Shown: one piece after another, positions 10,346 to 20,612 of the stretch
Layout: each line of letters opens with the position of its first letter
Position numbering within the stretch: position 1 is the stretch's first letter
Origin: Suttonella sp. R2A3
GTDB taxonomy: Bacteria; Pseudomonadota; Gammaproteobacteria; Cardiobacteriales; Cardiobacteriaceae
Assembly (NCBI RefSeq): GCF_021513215.1
Contig: NZ_CP090975.1
Span: forward strand, 1,233,501-1,297,500
Reading direction: 5' to 3'
Length of the DNA stretch: 64,000 bases
The notes under the pieces: generated by a model
Told to the model about the DNA's origin: nothing
Seen by the model: the letters and a program-made list of their open reading frames with translations, nothing else
Database searches by the model: none
Position numbers and translations under genes: made by a program

Positions 10346-11117
10346 AAAATTATTGAGCGCTATCGCTCTGTTGGGCCTCAGCGCTTCGCTATGGGCACAA
10401 AGTGCTGATGAGATCATCAAAAAAGCCAACTTAGCTGCGGTTTATCCAGGCGATGATGGCCGTACTGAAGCAAGAATGATGATTGTTGATGGCCAAGGGC
10501 GCAAACAAATGCGCCAGTTTCACATCCTGCGCCGCAATGTCAGCAAAGGGGGCGACCAACAATATCTTGTCGTGTTTAGTCAACCTGCCGATGTCGCAAG
10601 AACCACCTTTCTTGTTAACAAACATCCCGGCCGTGACGACGATCGTTGGTTATATCTGCCGGGGCTGGATTTAGTTAAACGTATTACCGCAGGCGATAAA
10701 CGGACCAGCTTCGTTGGCTCAACCTTCTTCTACGAAGACATCTCAGGTCGTGACACGGCTGCTGACAGCTATAGTATCGAGCAAGATAGTGGCGATAGTT
10801 GGTTGCTCAAAGCCGTTCCTAAAGCAAAAAATGCAGTGGAATTTGCATATTTCACCGTAAAAATTGATAAAAACAACTACTTGCCTGTAGAAGCAACCTA
10901 TTACGATAACAGTGGGGAAGCCTATCGTCGCATTAGTGCGAGCAAAATTGAAACGATTCAAGGCTATCCAACCATCACTCAAATGAAGGCAGAGAATCTG
11001 CGCGATGGTAGCTATACCCTCAACCAAATGCGCGGCATTAAATACGATGTGGGTATCCCAGCAGACATATTTAGTGAGCGTTCATTGCGTATGCCGCCTA
11101 GCGAGTGGTTAAAATGA
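10332..11117 (+). CDS. LolA-like outer-membrane lipoprotein-sorting family protein
   Basis: A 261-residue periplasmic protein with a signal peptide (LLSAIALLGLSASLWA, cleavage near residue 22) and the LolA/LolB-like half-barrel fold: ADEIIKKANLAAVYPGDDGR, the block RWLYLPGLDLVKRI, then SFVGSTFFYEDISGRD. Proteins of this group commonly sit beside RND/MMPL exporters and are thought to accept a lipidic cargo. The ATG at 10332 was chosen because AAGGAGA lies directly before it; an upstream in-frame ATG at 10317 lacks this. It overlaps the exporter gene, and its stop overlaps the next start (ATGA), so translation is probably coupled. Confidence 0.82.
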   Translation: MFQTKKLLSAIALLGLSASLWAQSADEIIKKANLAAVYPGDDGRTEARMMIVDGQGRKQMRQFHILRRNVSKGGDQQYLVVFSQPADVARTTFLVNKHPGRDDDRWLYLPGLDLVKRITAGDKRTSFVGSTFFYEDISGRDTAADSYSIEQDSGDSWLLKAVPKAKNAVEFAYFTVKIDKNNYLPVEATYYDNSGEAYRRISASKIETIQGYPTITQMKAENLRDGSYTLNQMRGIKYDVGIPADIFSERSLRMPPSEWLK

Positions 11118-12421
11118 TCAAACAGTTCACACTTGGTTTATGGGCAGTGCTTGGCACTGCCTCCCTATTGGTCCAAAACGCGGCAGCAGAAGACATTTAT
11201 CTATGGGATGATGATAACGCCGCTGAGCTGGCTGATAGCACTAGCGCATGGCAAACGACAGGTTTTATCGAAGCAGGTATCGGCAGCTTTACCCGAAACA
11301 ATGCGCTCGATAAAACTGCCAGCTTAATGGAGCTGCGTGGGCAATTCGGCGCTAACCGCTACCTCGGCCCACATTTTGTTAACCTCAAAATTGAAGGTCT
11401 CGCTGATGATCTCGACGATGATCAATGGCAGATCAAGGTGCGCGAGCTCTACGCCGATTTGAAGCTTAGTGACAATCTAAATATCCGAGCAGGTCAGCAA
11501 GTATTAACCTGGGGAACCGGCGACTATCTGTTTCTAAACGATTTCTTTGCTAAAGATTGGCAATCGATGCTTTCTGGACGTGAAGATAGTTATCTCAAAG
11601 CCTCACAAGCCGCTATTCGCCTTAATTGGTATACCCCATTAGCCAACGTCAATGCAGTATGGACACCCGTATTTGCTGAAGATGAAATCATTAGCGGTGA
11701 ACGCTTCGTTTACTTCAATCCTATGGCTGGCGGCGTTGTGTCTGAACCACGAATTAACGCGCGTAAACCCGATAAAAAACTCAATAATGGCCAGTTTGCT
11801 CTGCGATTAGCAAAAACCATTGATGGCGTCGAGTACGCACTCTATGGCTATCATGGATTCCATACCCAGCCTCAAGGTTTTGATCCCATCGCTGGGCTCA
11901 ACATCTACCCACGTTTAAACAGTTTTGGTAGCAGTATACGTCGACCGCTATGGGGTGGGATTGCCAATGCTGAGGTGGCCTATTGGAATTATTTGGACGA
12001 ACACGATGGAACCAATCCACTCGTGCCAAATGATCAGTGGAATATGCTTTTAGGCTACGAACGCGAAATAGCCACCAACCTAACCCTTGGTGGTCAATGG
12101 ATGATACAAAAAATGCAAAATTACGATAATACTTATGCGGCAACACCAAACCCAGCGCATTTACCAGATGAGTGGCACCATACACTCACCACGCGCCTAA
12201 CCTGGACAGCCATGCAGCAAAAGCTGAATCTATCATTGTTTGCATTTTATTCGCCTGATAGCGAAGATTTCTACCTCAAGCCAAAAATGAGCTACCGACA
12301 GAACGACCATTGGCAATATGAACTGGGTGCAAACATTTTTGGCGGCAAGCATCAGCATACCCAGTGGGGGCAATTTAAGGATAACAGCAATATTTATGCT
12401 CGCGCGCGCTACAATTTCTGA
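11114..12421 (+). CDS. Outer-membrane beta-barrel protein (DUF1302-like) of the RND operon
   Basis: A 435-residue protein with a signal peptide (cleavage after about residue 25, NAAA-ED) and alternating amphipathic strands, e.g. NLKIEGLADDL, LNIRAGQQVLTWGTGDYLFLNDFF, ending in YARARYNF with the terminal aromatic residue recognised by BamA. The ATG at 11114 overlaps the TGA of the LolA-like gene. With the exporter and LolA-like protein it would complete an inner membrane to periplasm to outer membrane route. The DUF1302-like assignment rests on overall pattern (GQQVL-WG motif) and is less certain than the barrel call. A hairpin without T-run (12450-12470) follows. Confidence 0.75.
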   Translation: MIKQFTLGLWAVLGTASLLVQNAAAEDIYLWDDDNAAELADSTSAWQTTGFIEAGIGSFTRNNALDKTASLMELRGQFGANRYLGPHFVNLKIEGLADDLDDDQWQIKVRELYADLKLSDNLNIRAGQQVLTWGTGDYLFLNDFFAKDWQSMLSGREDSYLKASQAAIRLNWYTPLANVNAVWTPVFAEDEIISGERFVYFNPMAGGVVSEPRINARKPDKKLNNGQFALRLAKTIDGVEYALYGYHGFHTQPQGFDPIAGLNIYPRLNSFGSSIRRPLWGGIANAEVAYWNYLDEHDGTNPLVPNDQWNMLLGYEREIATNLTLGGQWMIQKMQNYDNTYAATPNPAHLPDEWHHTLTTRLTWTAMQQKLNLSLFAFYSPDSEDFYLKPKMSYRQNDHWQYELGANIFGGKHQHTQWGQFKDNSNIYARARYNF

Positions 12422-12449
12422 CCCGCCTCACTGTAACCACCGGAAAATG

Positions 12450-12470
12450 CTGCTAGACATCCTCTAGCAG
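12450..12470. terminator. Hairpin between convergent genes, possible terminator
   Basis: Perfect 8-bp stem CTGCTAGA / TCTAGCAG with 5-base loop between the convergent barrel gene and pyrE. It lacks a clear T-run on either side, so it may act only as an RNA 3'-end stabiliser. Confidence 0.4.
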
Positions 12471-12485
12471 TCTTGGGTGAGTATC

Positions 12486-13151
12486 TTACGCGCTGCCATA
12501 ACGCTGGCGATACGCATCCATCGCAGGCAGGTATTGTTTAAGCGACTCATCCTCACTGATAAAACGCATCAAATCGCTTAACGACAAAACGGCATCGGTA
12601 GGCAATGCGCTATCCTCACCGACCGCTTGTAGCGCTGAACGCGGATCATTGTCACTCAAGCACTCTTGCCGATCGAGCGCCACCAATACCGCGCACGGCC
12701 TGGCCTGATGCTGCGCTAATAAGGCTAATGATTCGCGAATAGCTGTACCTGCAGTGAGCACATCATCCAAAATAAGCACCTGCTTATCTGTCACCGACGC
12801 GCCAACTAACACACCGCCTTCGCCGTGATCTTTCGCTTCTTTGCGGTTAAACGCCCACGGCAAATTGATCCCATGGCTCTGCGCTAAGATCACACTGGTT
12901 GCCGCCACCAAAGGAATCCCTTTGTAGGCCGGCCCGAATAACACCTCAATCGCCATCCCTTGCTCGAGCATAGCCACAATTCTGCTCGCATAAGCGCGCG
13001 CGATCGCCCACAACGCATCACCATCAGCAAACGCACCAGCATTAAAGAAATATGGACTAATGCGTCCTGATTTCAGGTTAAATTCGCCAAACTTCAGCGC
13101 CTGGACGCGGATCGCCGTGTTGATAAAGTCTTTTTGATATACTGCGAGCAT
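12486..13151 (-). CDS. pyrE: Orotate phosphoribosyltransferase
   Basis: PyrE joins orotate to PRPP to make orotidine 5'-phosphate in pyrimidine synthesis. At 221 residues it has the family start (KFGEFNLKSGRISPYFFNAG), the flexible catalytic loop with FNRKEAKDHGEGG and the PRPP-binding signature VLILDDVLTAGTA. Start codon ATG at 13151 lies only 24 bases from the divergent xthA start, so the promoters of the two genes must overlap each other's coding ends or be very short. Confidence 0.95.
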   Translation of the reverse strand: MLAVYQKDFINTAIRVQALKFGEFNLKSGRISPYFFNAGAFADGDALWAIARAYASRIVAMLEQGMAIEVLFGPAYKGIPLVAATSVILAQSHGINLPWAFNRKEAKDHGEGGVLVGASVTDKQVLILDDVLTAGTAIRESLALLAQHQARPCAVLVALDRQECLSDNDPRSALQAVGEDSALPTDAVLSLSDLMRFISEDESLKQYLPAMDAYRQRYGSA

Positions 13152-13175
13152 ATTGTTTTAATCCAGATTGTCGGT

Positions 13176-13949
13176 ATGTTTAAAATCATTTCGTTTAATG
13201 CCAATGGCATTCGCGCTGCTGAGCGCAAAGGCTTTTTTGATTGGTTGGCTGCGCAGGACGCTGATGCGGTGTGCATTCAAGAGACCAAAGCTCAGGAACA
13301 CCAGTTAAGCGCCAACCCAGTTTTCTCCCCGTTGGCGCACAATTATTATCATGACGCGGTCAAAAAAGGCTATAGCGGTACGGCATTGTACCTCAAGCAT
13401 CAGCCCGATGAGGTGATCAAAGGCATCGGTTGGCCAGAAATTGACGAGGAAGGCCGTTATATCGAGGCGCGCTATGGCGATTTAAGCCTGATCTCGCTTT
13501 ATATGCATTCTGGCACCAGTGGTGATCACCGTCAGGTTAAAAAAGAAGCTTTTATGGCCAAATTTTTACCGTATCTACAAGAAAAAGCCGCCAACGGCCA
13601 GCGGGTGATCGTTTGTGGCGATATTAATATCGCCCATACCGAAAAAGATATTAAAAACTGGCGTGGTAATTTAAAAAATTCAGGTTTTTTGCCGCATGAA
13701 CGCGAATGGCTAAGCGAATTATTCAGCAGCGGCTACACGGATGCTTTTCGTCTAATCAACCAAGAAGATCACCAATACACCTGGTGGTCACAACGCGGTC
13801 AAGCACGCGCGAATAACGTGGGTTGGCGGATTGATTACCACATCGTCAGTGACAACCTCATACCAATGGTCAAAAATGCCGCCATTTACACCGATGAGCA
13901 GCTTTCAGATCATGCACCGCTCATCCTTACTTATGATGACTTGCTCTAA
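13176..13949 (+). CDS. xthA: Exodeoxyribonuclease III family AP endonuclease
   Basis: A 257-residue Mg-dependent endonuclease/exonuclease/phosphatase-fold enzyme for base-excision repair of abasic sites. Catalytic blocks in order: SFNANGIRAA at the N-terminus, CIQETKAQ (Mg-binding Glu), the GDINIAHTEKDI block (catalytic Asp and Asn) and SDHAPL at the C-terminus (catalytic Asp-His pair). The start at 13176 matches the family N-terminus MFKIISFNANG; the frame extends 14 codons upstream into the pyrE start region without homology. The next gene, dsbB, begins 8 bases after its stop on the same strand. Confidence 0.92.
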   Translation: MFKIISFNANGIRAAERKGFFDWLAAQDADAVCIQETKAQEHQLSANPVFSPLAHNYYHDAVKKGYSGTALYLKHQPDEVIKGIGWPEIDEEGRYIEARYGDLSLISLYMHSGTSGDHRQVKKEAFMAKFLPYLQEKAANGQRVIVCGDINIAHTEKDIKNWRGNLKNSGFLPHEREWLSELFSSGYTDAFRLINQEDHQYTWWSQRGQARANNVGWRIDYHIVSDNLIPMVKNAAIYTDEQLSDHAPLILTYDDLL

Positions 13950-13957
13950 GGATCCTC

Positions 13958-14449
13958 ATGCACGATAAAACGAAACGACTGACGCTTTTAGCCGCCGCAG
14001 TGATTTGCTGGCTAATGATTGCTTTTGCCTACTTTTATTTGGAAAAAACACTCTACCTCAACCCATGCCCACTGTGCATGATGCAACGTTTGGCGTTTGC
14101 TGTGGTCGGGTTGATGTTTTTCTTACACGCTCTGTGGTGGCCAAAAAGTGGCGCACAACTGGTGGTGATGAAAACGCTCAAATACTTAAGTATTTTCTTT
14201 GGCATTGGACTCGCCGCGCGCCATATTCAAATCCAAAACCTGCCAGCTGGGCAAACCCCTGCTTGCGGACTCGATTTTTACGGGGTCATCGAACAAAACG
14301 GCTTTTTAAGCGGCCTATGGCAATCGATGCAAGGTACCGGCGATTGCGCGACCCGCGATCTGTTTATGGGCCTTACCATCCCAACCTGGTCGATTGCGCT
14401 ATTTTTCGTCTTACTCGTTGTCGCTATTTTTACCGACCCCAAGCGCTAA
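13958..14449 (+). CDS. dsbB: Disulfide bond formation protein DsbB
   Basis: An inner-membrane quinone reductase that reoxidises DsbA. The 163 residues show four TM helices; the first periplasmic loop holds CPLC (C37, C40) after the first helix, and the second loop holds C103 and C130 (PACGLD and TGDC), the full set of four redox cysteines. A GGATCC-containing leader gives a short AGGA ribosome site. Its partner DsbA is encoded about 3.6 kb away at 18.1 kb. It converges on dcd with an 11-base gap. Confidence 0.93.
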   Translation: MHDKTKRLTLLAAAVICWLMIAFAYFYLEKTLYLNPCPLCMMQRLAFAVVGLMFFLHALWWPKSGAQLVVMKTLKYLSIFFGIGLAARHIQIQNLPAGQTPACGLDFYGVIEQNGFLSGLWQSMQGTGDCATRDLFMGLTIPTWSIALFFVLLVVAIFTDPKR

Positions 14450-14460
14450 GGTACAACTGC

Positions 14461-15030
14461 TTAGGTGCGCGGTAGGGTAACGCCGCGCTGTCCTTGATAT
14501 TTACCGCCACGGTCTTTATACGACGTCTCACACGCTTCATCAGATTGCAAAAAGAGCATCTGCGCCACCCCTTCGTTAGCGTAAATTTTCGCCGGCAAGG
14601 TGGTGGTGTTAGAAAACTCGAGCGTCACATGCCCTTCCCATTCCGGCTCAAGTGGTGTGACGTTAACGATAATCCCACAGCGCGCATAGGTCGATTTACC
14701 CAAGCAAATGGTGAGCACATCACGCGGAATACGAAAATATTCGACAGTCCGGGCAAGCGCAAACGAGTTTGGCGGGATAATGCACACATCGCTCTCAATA
14801 TCGACAAAACCATTGGGGTCGAATGATTTTGGATCAACGATCGCCGAATTGATGTTGGTGAATACTTTAAATTCTGGCGCACAGCGCACGTCATAGCCAT
14901 AGCTTGACGTACCATAAGAAACAATACGTTCATCACGCTCATTACGACTAATCAGTTGCTCAGAAAACGGCTCAATCATGCCGTGTTCTTGCGCCATACG
15001 GCGAATCCAGCGGTCGTTCTTAATACTCAT
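14461..15030 (-). CDS. dcd: dCTP deaminase
   Basis: Dcd deaminates dCTP to dUTP, feeding dTMP synthesis. The 189-residue form with N-terminus [18 protein letters not shown] belongs to the short Dcd type; motifs are [12 protein letters not shown], the [10 protein letters not shown] strand, [10 protein letters not shown] and the catalytic Glu region in [13 protein letters not shown]. The start at 15030 follows TTGGAG at ideal spacing; an upstream in-frame ATG four codons earlier is less likely. It is the last gene of the run hemB-aroE-mrp-dcd, 22 bases after mrp. Confidence 0.93.
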   Translation of the reverse strand: MSIKNDRWIRRMAQEHGMIEPFSEQLISRNERDERIVSYGTSSYGYDVRCAPEFKVFTNINSAIVDPKSFDPNGFVDIESDVCIIPPNSFALARTVEYFRIPRDVLTICLGKSTYARCGIIVNVTPLEPEWEGHVTLEFSNTTTLPAKIYANEGVAQMLFLQSDEACETSYKDRGGKYQGQRGVTLPRT

Positions 15031-15052
15031 GCTGCGCTCCAAGAATAAAGGC

Positions 15053-16111
15053 TCACGATTCTACAACAATTTTTGGGAAAGCTTGGGTGAAATTTTTACG
15101 TTTGGTGGATAATTCCGCGGTTAATTTTGCGGCAATGCGTTGATAGATGCCCGCAAGTTCGCCCTCAGGTTCGCCGCTAACAATCGGTGTACCATCATCG
15201 CTGTGCGCGCGAATTTCGCTGTGTAGCGGGATTTGTCCAAGCAGACTGATCTCATATTGCTTGGCCAACGCTCGGCCGCCACCCTCACCAAAAATCGCAT
15301 CTTCATGGCCACATTGTGGACAGCAGTAATAGCTCATGTTTTCTACCAGCCCGAGCGTCGGAATAGAGACTTTATCAAACATCGCTTTACCTTTTTTCGC
15401 ATCAAGCAGCGCGATATCTTGTGGTGTGGTGATCAATACCGCGCCGCTGACCGGAATCTGTTGCGATAATGTGAGCTGGGTATCGCCGGTGCCTGGTGGC
15501 AAATCGATAATCAGATAGTCTAAATCTTTCCAACGCGTTTCCTGCAGTAGTTGGATTAAGGTCCGCGTGACCATCGGCCCGCGCCAAATCATCGCGGTAT
15601 CTTCTTCGATCAAATCACCAATCGACATCGTTTGCAGACCATGGCGTAGCACCGGCTCCATACTTTTACCATCAGAGGAATGCGGCTTTTCCGCACCACC
15701 AAGCAACATCGCCTGGCTGGGTCCGTAAATATCGGCGTCAAGTATGCCTACTTCAGCGCCTTGTTGCTGTAAAGCGACCGCCAGATTGACCGTTAGCGTC
15801 GATTTACCGACCCCACCTTTACCTGAGGCTACGGCGATGATGTTTTTTACCCCACGTAGCGGTTTCAGCCCACCTTGCACTTCATGTGAGCTGATGCTCG
15901 CGGTAATCTCGACTGCGTTTAGGCTCACACCATGCTCATCCGCCAAACTATTTAGCGCTTGCTGATAGCGCGCCACTTCAAGGGCACACGGAAAAAGCGT
16001 ATTAAGCGCTAAAACACCATCATTCAGCGCGACGGCGCCTTTATGGGCAAACGGATGGCAATCAAGAACCGGGTCATGATAGGCGCTGACCGCCTGAATA
16101 AATGCGTCCAT
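15053..16111 (-). CDS. apbC: Iron-sulfur cluster carrier ATPase Mrp/ApbC
   Basis: A 352-residue P-loop ATPase that carries Fe-S clusters to apoproteins. Domains: an N-terminal MIP18/DUF59-like remnant (residues 1-75), the deviant Walker [10 protein letters not shown] at 97-105, Walker [13 protein letters not shown], and a C-terminal CCPQC cluster-binding cysteine motif. Three bases separate its start from the aroE stop. The position behind hemB fits a general heme/Fe-S housekeeping operon, but that link is inference. Confidence 0.92.
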   Translation of the reverse strand: MDAFIQAVSAYHDPVLDCHPFAHKGAVALNDGVLALNTLFPCALEVARYQQALNSLADEHGVSLNAVEITASISSHEVQGGLKPLRGVKNIIAVASGKGGVGKSTLTVNLAVALQQQGAEVGILDADIYGPSQAMLLGGAEKPHSSDGKSMEPVLRHGLQTMSIGDLIEEDTAMIWRGPMVTRTLIQLLQETRWKDLDYLIIDLPPGTGDTQLTLSQQIPVSGAVLITTPQDIALLDAKKGKAMFDKVSIPTLGLVENMSYYCCPQCGHEDAIFGEGGGRALAKQYEISLLGQIPLHSEIRAHSDDGTPIVSGEPEGELAGIYQRIAAKLTAELSTKRKNFTQAFPKIVVES

Positions 16112-16114
16112 AAA

Positions 16115-17955
<1,841 letters not shown>

Positions 17956-18005
17956 TCATATCAACTTTTCTTAGGCCCAAAATAGAAGGTTAACAGATGG
18001 CAAGC

Positions 18006-18034
18006 GCTTAATCGGGGGGGGTTGCCTTTATAAT
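18006..18034 (+). promoter_or_regulatory. dsbA promoter with a G8 tract in the spacer
   Basis: A consensus -10 TATAAT at 18029-18034 lies 30 bases before dsbA. The -35 region at about 18006-18012 is poor (GCTTAA). The spacer contains eight consecutive G at 18014-18021. A good ribosome site (AGGAGAA) follows at 18054-18060. A homopolymer in a promoter spacer is a known arrangement for slippage-driven expression switching in other bacteria; that is inference here. Confidence 0.5.
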
Positions 18035-18064
18035 CCACCGACAACAGATCTTTAGGAGAAGAGT

Positions 18065-18850
18065 ATGAAAAAAGTATGGTTTAGTAGTCTGGCACTAATT
18101 TTTGCCGCTTTATCGATCACAGCGCAAGCGCAGATGAAATATATCGCAGGCAATGATTATGAAACGCTGCCTGCGGTTATTGACGACGCGCAATCGCCAA
18201 AAGTGATTGAGTTTTTTTGGTACGGCTGTGGCCACTGTAATAGTGTCTACCCCGTCGTGGAACAATGGCTTGGGCCCCAGGAATCGGACGATCAACCGGT
18301 TGAATCCACGTCAGAAACACAAAGCAACCGCTGGGCAATCAATAGTCGATTATTCCCCTCCCTAAAAATGTTAGGTACGGCCATAGACAAAAGGCTCGAA
18401 ACCCAAAAACTTCAGACCCAGAAACTTGAAACGCAGAAAACTGAGAATCAGAAATCTGACGACATAGCGTTTGAATTTGTCCCGGCGATGCCAAGCAGCC
18501 GTTGGGCAACTGGTGGCCAATTGTTCTACACCGCAAAAGCATTAGGCATGAATATTAATGCCGAAACTTTTGCGCAGGTGCATAATAAAAACAACCCGGG
18601 CATTATTTTTGACGAAGGCAAAGCGAAGGCGTTTTTGGTTAGCCAAGGCGCTGATAAAGAAGCCGTTAACAAGGCCTGGGATTCGTTTGGCGTCAAACAA
18701 GATATGGAACGCGCCATCCGTTTATTCAATGATTCAGGCTTGAGCGGCGTCCCAGCGTTTATCGTTAACGGGCAATACGATGTTCGTTACACTGGTGATG
18801 ATGCACGGTTTTTTGATATTCTGGACTATGTCGCCAACCTCAAAGAATAG
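18065..18850 (+). CDS. dsbA: Thiol:disulfide interchange protein DsbA with an in-frame insertion
   Basis: A periplasmic oxidase with a signal peptide (cleaved after about residue 22, AQA), the thioredoxin active site CGHC (C55-C58) and the cis-Pro loop in GVPAFIVNG. At 261 residues it is clearly longer than usual DsbA (about 190-210 mature). The excess is a stretch of roughly 64 residues (about 70-133) between the helix after CGHC (VVEQWLG) and the strand FEFVPAMP. That stretch is hydrophilic and ends in four 5-residue repeats (ETQKL, QTQKL, ETQKT, ENQKS). The frame stays open, so the protein may be functional with a flexible loop. It is encoded 3.6 kb from dsbB, and amgK starts 3 bases after its stop. 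Confidence 0.9.
   Translation: MKKVWFSSLALIFAALSITAQAQMKYIAGNDYETLPAVIDDAQSPKVIEFFWYGCGHCNSVYPVVEQWLGPQESDDQPVESTSETQSNRWAINSRLFPSLKMLGTAIDKRLETQKLQTQKLETQKTENQKSDDIAFEFVPAMPSSRWATGGQLFYTAKALGMNINAETFAQVHNKNNPGIIFDEGKAKAFLVSQGADKEAVNKAWDSFGVKQDMERAIRLFNDSGLSGVPAFIVNGQYDVRYTGDDARFFDILDYVANLKE
18398..18457 (+). repeat. Four imperfect 15-bp tandem repeats inside dsbA
   Basis: Four consecutive 15-base units (GAAACCCAAAAACTT, CAGACCCAGAAACTT, GAAACGCAGAAAACT, GAGAATCAGAAATCT) encode ETQKL-type pentapeptides. The unit length is a multiple of three, so copy-number changes keep the frame. Confidence 0.8.
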
Positions 18851-18853
18851 TTC

Positions 18854-19879
18854 ATGAGCCAACCTTTTGTATCAGACGGGCGAGCACAAAGCATCGCCCG
18901 TTTTTTTTATCACTACACCAATCAACCCGCAAAAACCATGACGCCACTTGCCGGCGATGCCAGCACACGGCGTTATTGGCGCGTTCATGACCAAGATATC
19001 AGCTATATTGTGATGGACGATCAAGCACACCCTGAAACCGCGCAACGCTTCGCCCAACTCGCCAGCGATTTTGCCGAACGTGGCGCGCCAGTGCCCAAGG
19101 TCTACGCACAAGACAGTGCACAGGGTTTGTTGCTATTAGAAGATTTTGGCGATGATTGGATTGCCCACGCGCTTAATAGCGAACCAGAAAACACCATGCC
19201 ACGCCTGCTGGCGCTGCTGCATGACTGGCAAAGCCAACAACAAGATCTATGCCCGCAACTACCCGCGTATAACGAGGCCTTGCTCGTTAAAGAATTAACC
19301 CTGTTTGATACCTGGTTTGTACCATTTATATTCGACACGCCACTAGATGCTGCGCAACACAAACAACTTAGCGAAGAATACCAGGCGCTTGCACAAGCGA
19401 TTGCGCGCCACGATAGCGTGTGTGTGCATCGCGACTTTCACTGCCGCAACATCATGAACCGCGGTGATAACCAGCTTGGCCTGTTAGACTTTCAAGATGC
19501 GGTCACCGGTAGCGTGTGTTACGACCTTATTTCACTGACCCGCGATTGCTATATTCGCTACCCACAGGCCGACGTTCAGGCTTGGGAAAGCGCGTTTCGC
19601 ACTCACGCACCAACCACGATGGATGAAGAAGCGTGGCGCATGGCCTGCGAACAAACCGCGCTGCAGCGGCATGTGAAAGTATTAGGTATTTTTGTTCGCT
19701 TGGCGGTACGCGATGGTAAACAAGGCTATCTTAAAGATCTTGAACGCGTGCTGGATTATGCCTGCGCTGAAGTGGCGTTTTTTCAAGCAGATCACCCTGT
19801 GCTCGCTTCACTCCTCAACGAAGCGCAACAGCGTTTACCTGAGCGGTTACGCGTTGCTGAGGACGCGGCTGCCTCATGA
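18854..19879 (+). CDS. amgK: N-acetylmuramate/N-acetylglucosamine kinase AmgK (aminoglycoside phosphotransferase fold)
   Basis: AmgK phosphorylates the anomeric carbon of MurNAc (and GlcNAc) in the recycling route that bypasses de novo UDP-MurNAc synthesis. The 341-residue protein has the kinase-like fold: N-lobe with PLAGDASTRRYWRV, hinge LLLEDFGDDWI, catalytic loop HRDFHCRNIM and the metal-binding LLDFQDAVTG (DFG equivalent). The identity as AmgK rather than another phosphotransferase comes from the following murU gene, 28 bases downstream. The gene starts 3 bases after dsbA. Confidence 0.88.
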   Translation: MSQPFVSDGRAQSIARFFYHYTNQPAKTMTPLAGDASTRRYWRVHDQDISYIVMDDQAHPETAQRFAQLASDFAERGAPVPKVYAQDSAQGLLLLEDFGDDWIAHALNSEPENTMPRLLALLHDWQSQQQDLCPQLPAYNEALLVKELTLFDTWFVPFIFDTPLDAAQHKQLSEEYQALAQAIARHDSVCVHRDFHCRNIMNRGDNQLGLLDFQDAVTGSVCYDLISLTRDCYIRYPQADVQAWESAFRTHAPTTMDEEAWRMACEQTALQRHVKVLGIFVRLAVRDGKQGYLKDLERVLDYACAEVAFFQADHPVLASLLNEAQQRLPERLRVAEDAAAS

Positions 19880-19907
19880 ACAAACGAAACATATTCAAGG
19901 ATTTTGC

Positions 19908-20564
19908 ATGAAAGTAATGATTCTTGCGGCCGGTCGCGGCAAACGCATGCAGGCGCTCACCGATGATCAGCCAAAACCACTACTGCGCGTTGGCCAATAT
20001 AGCCTGATTGAATGGCAAATCCAGCGTTTAGCACAATATGGTTTTAGCGATTTAGTGATCAACCTCGGCTATCATGGTGAACAAATTCGCACCACTTTAG
20101 GTGATGGACGCGACCATGGCGTGCGCATTGCTTATTCGCGCGAGCCCGAAGAAGGCTTAGAAACCGCCGGTGGCATCATTCAAGCGCTGCCATTATTAGG
20201 CAATGATACGTTTTTATGCGTCAACGCTGATGTGTGGTGCGATGTGGATTACCGCACTTTTGCCCACAACGACACCACCAGCGACGCGCACCTCTTATTA
20301 GTCGATAACCCGGTGTGGAAAGCACGCGGCGATTTCGGCTTATCCGGTGGACGAGTGATCGCCGGAGAAACGCTCACCTACGCCGGCATTGCCCGCTTTA
20401 ATCCGCGTTTTTTTGCCGGAAGCGCTCCCGGTTTTCGCCCCTTAGCACCGCTGTTACACCAAGCAGTCGCTCAAGGAGCGGTCAGCGGCGAACACCATAT
20501 TGGCGATTGGCAGGATGTTGGCACCCCCGAACGCCTCGCCACCTTACAAAGCGCTTACCACTGA
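19908..20564 (+). CDS. murU: N-acetylmuramate alpha-1-phosphate uridylyltransferase MurU
   Basis: MurU makes UDP-MurNAc from MurNAc-1-phosphate supplied by AmgK. The 218-residue nucleotidyltransferase has the N-terminal signature LAAGRGKRM with QPKPLL, the mid-protein catalytic CVNADVWCDVD and GDWQDVGTPERL at the C-terminus. The start at 19908 was chosen because it begins at the conserved KVMILAAG; the frame extends upstream into amgK without homology. Together the two genes imply peptidoglycan recycling of the Pseudomonas type, which can confer intrinsic fosfomycin tolerance in that genus. Confidence 0.9.
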   Translation: MKVMILAAGRGKRMQALTDDQPKPLLRVGQYSLIEWQIQRLAQYGFSDLVINLGYHGEQIRTTLGDGRDHGVRIAYSREPEEGLETAGGIIQALPLLGNDTFLCVNADVWCDVDYRTFAHNDTTSDAHLLLVDNPVWKARGDFGLSGGRVIAGETLTYAGIARFNPRFFAGSAPGFRPLAPLLHQAVAQGAVSGEHHIGDWQDVGTPERLATLQSAYH

Positions 20565-20572
20565 GCTGTTAA

Positions 20573-20603
20573 AACGTGGGAGAAATAACATTTCGCCCAC
20601 GTT
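20573..20603. terminator. Hairpin terminator between murU and the SLC13 gene
   Basis: Stem AACGTGGG / CCCACGTT extended by GAAAT / ATTTC with a 3-base loop. The minus strand continues into TTTT, so it best serves the SLC13 gene, and may also end the murU transcript. Confidence 0.7.
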
Positions 20604-20612
20604 ACACACGCC

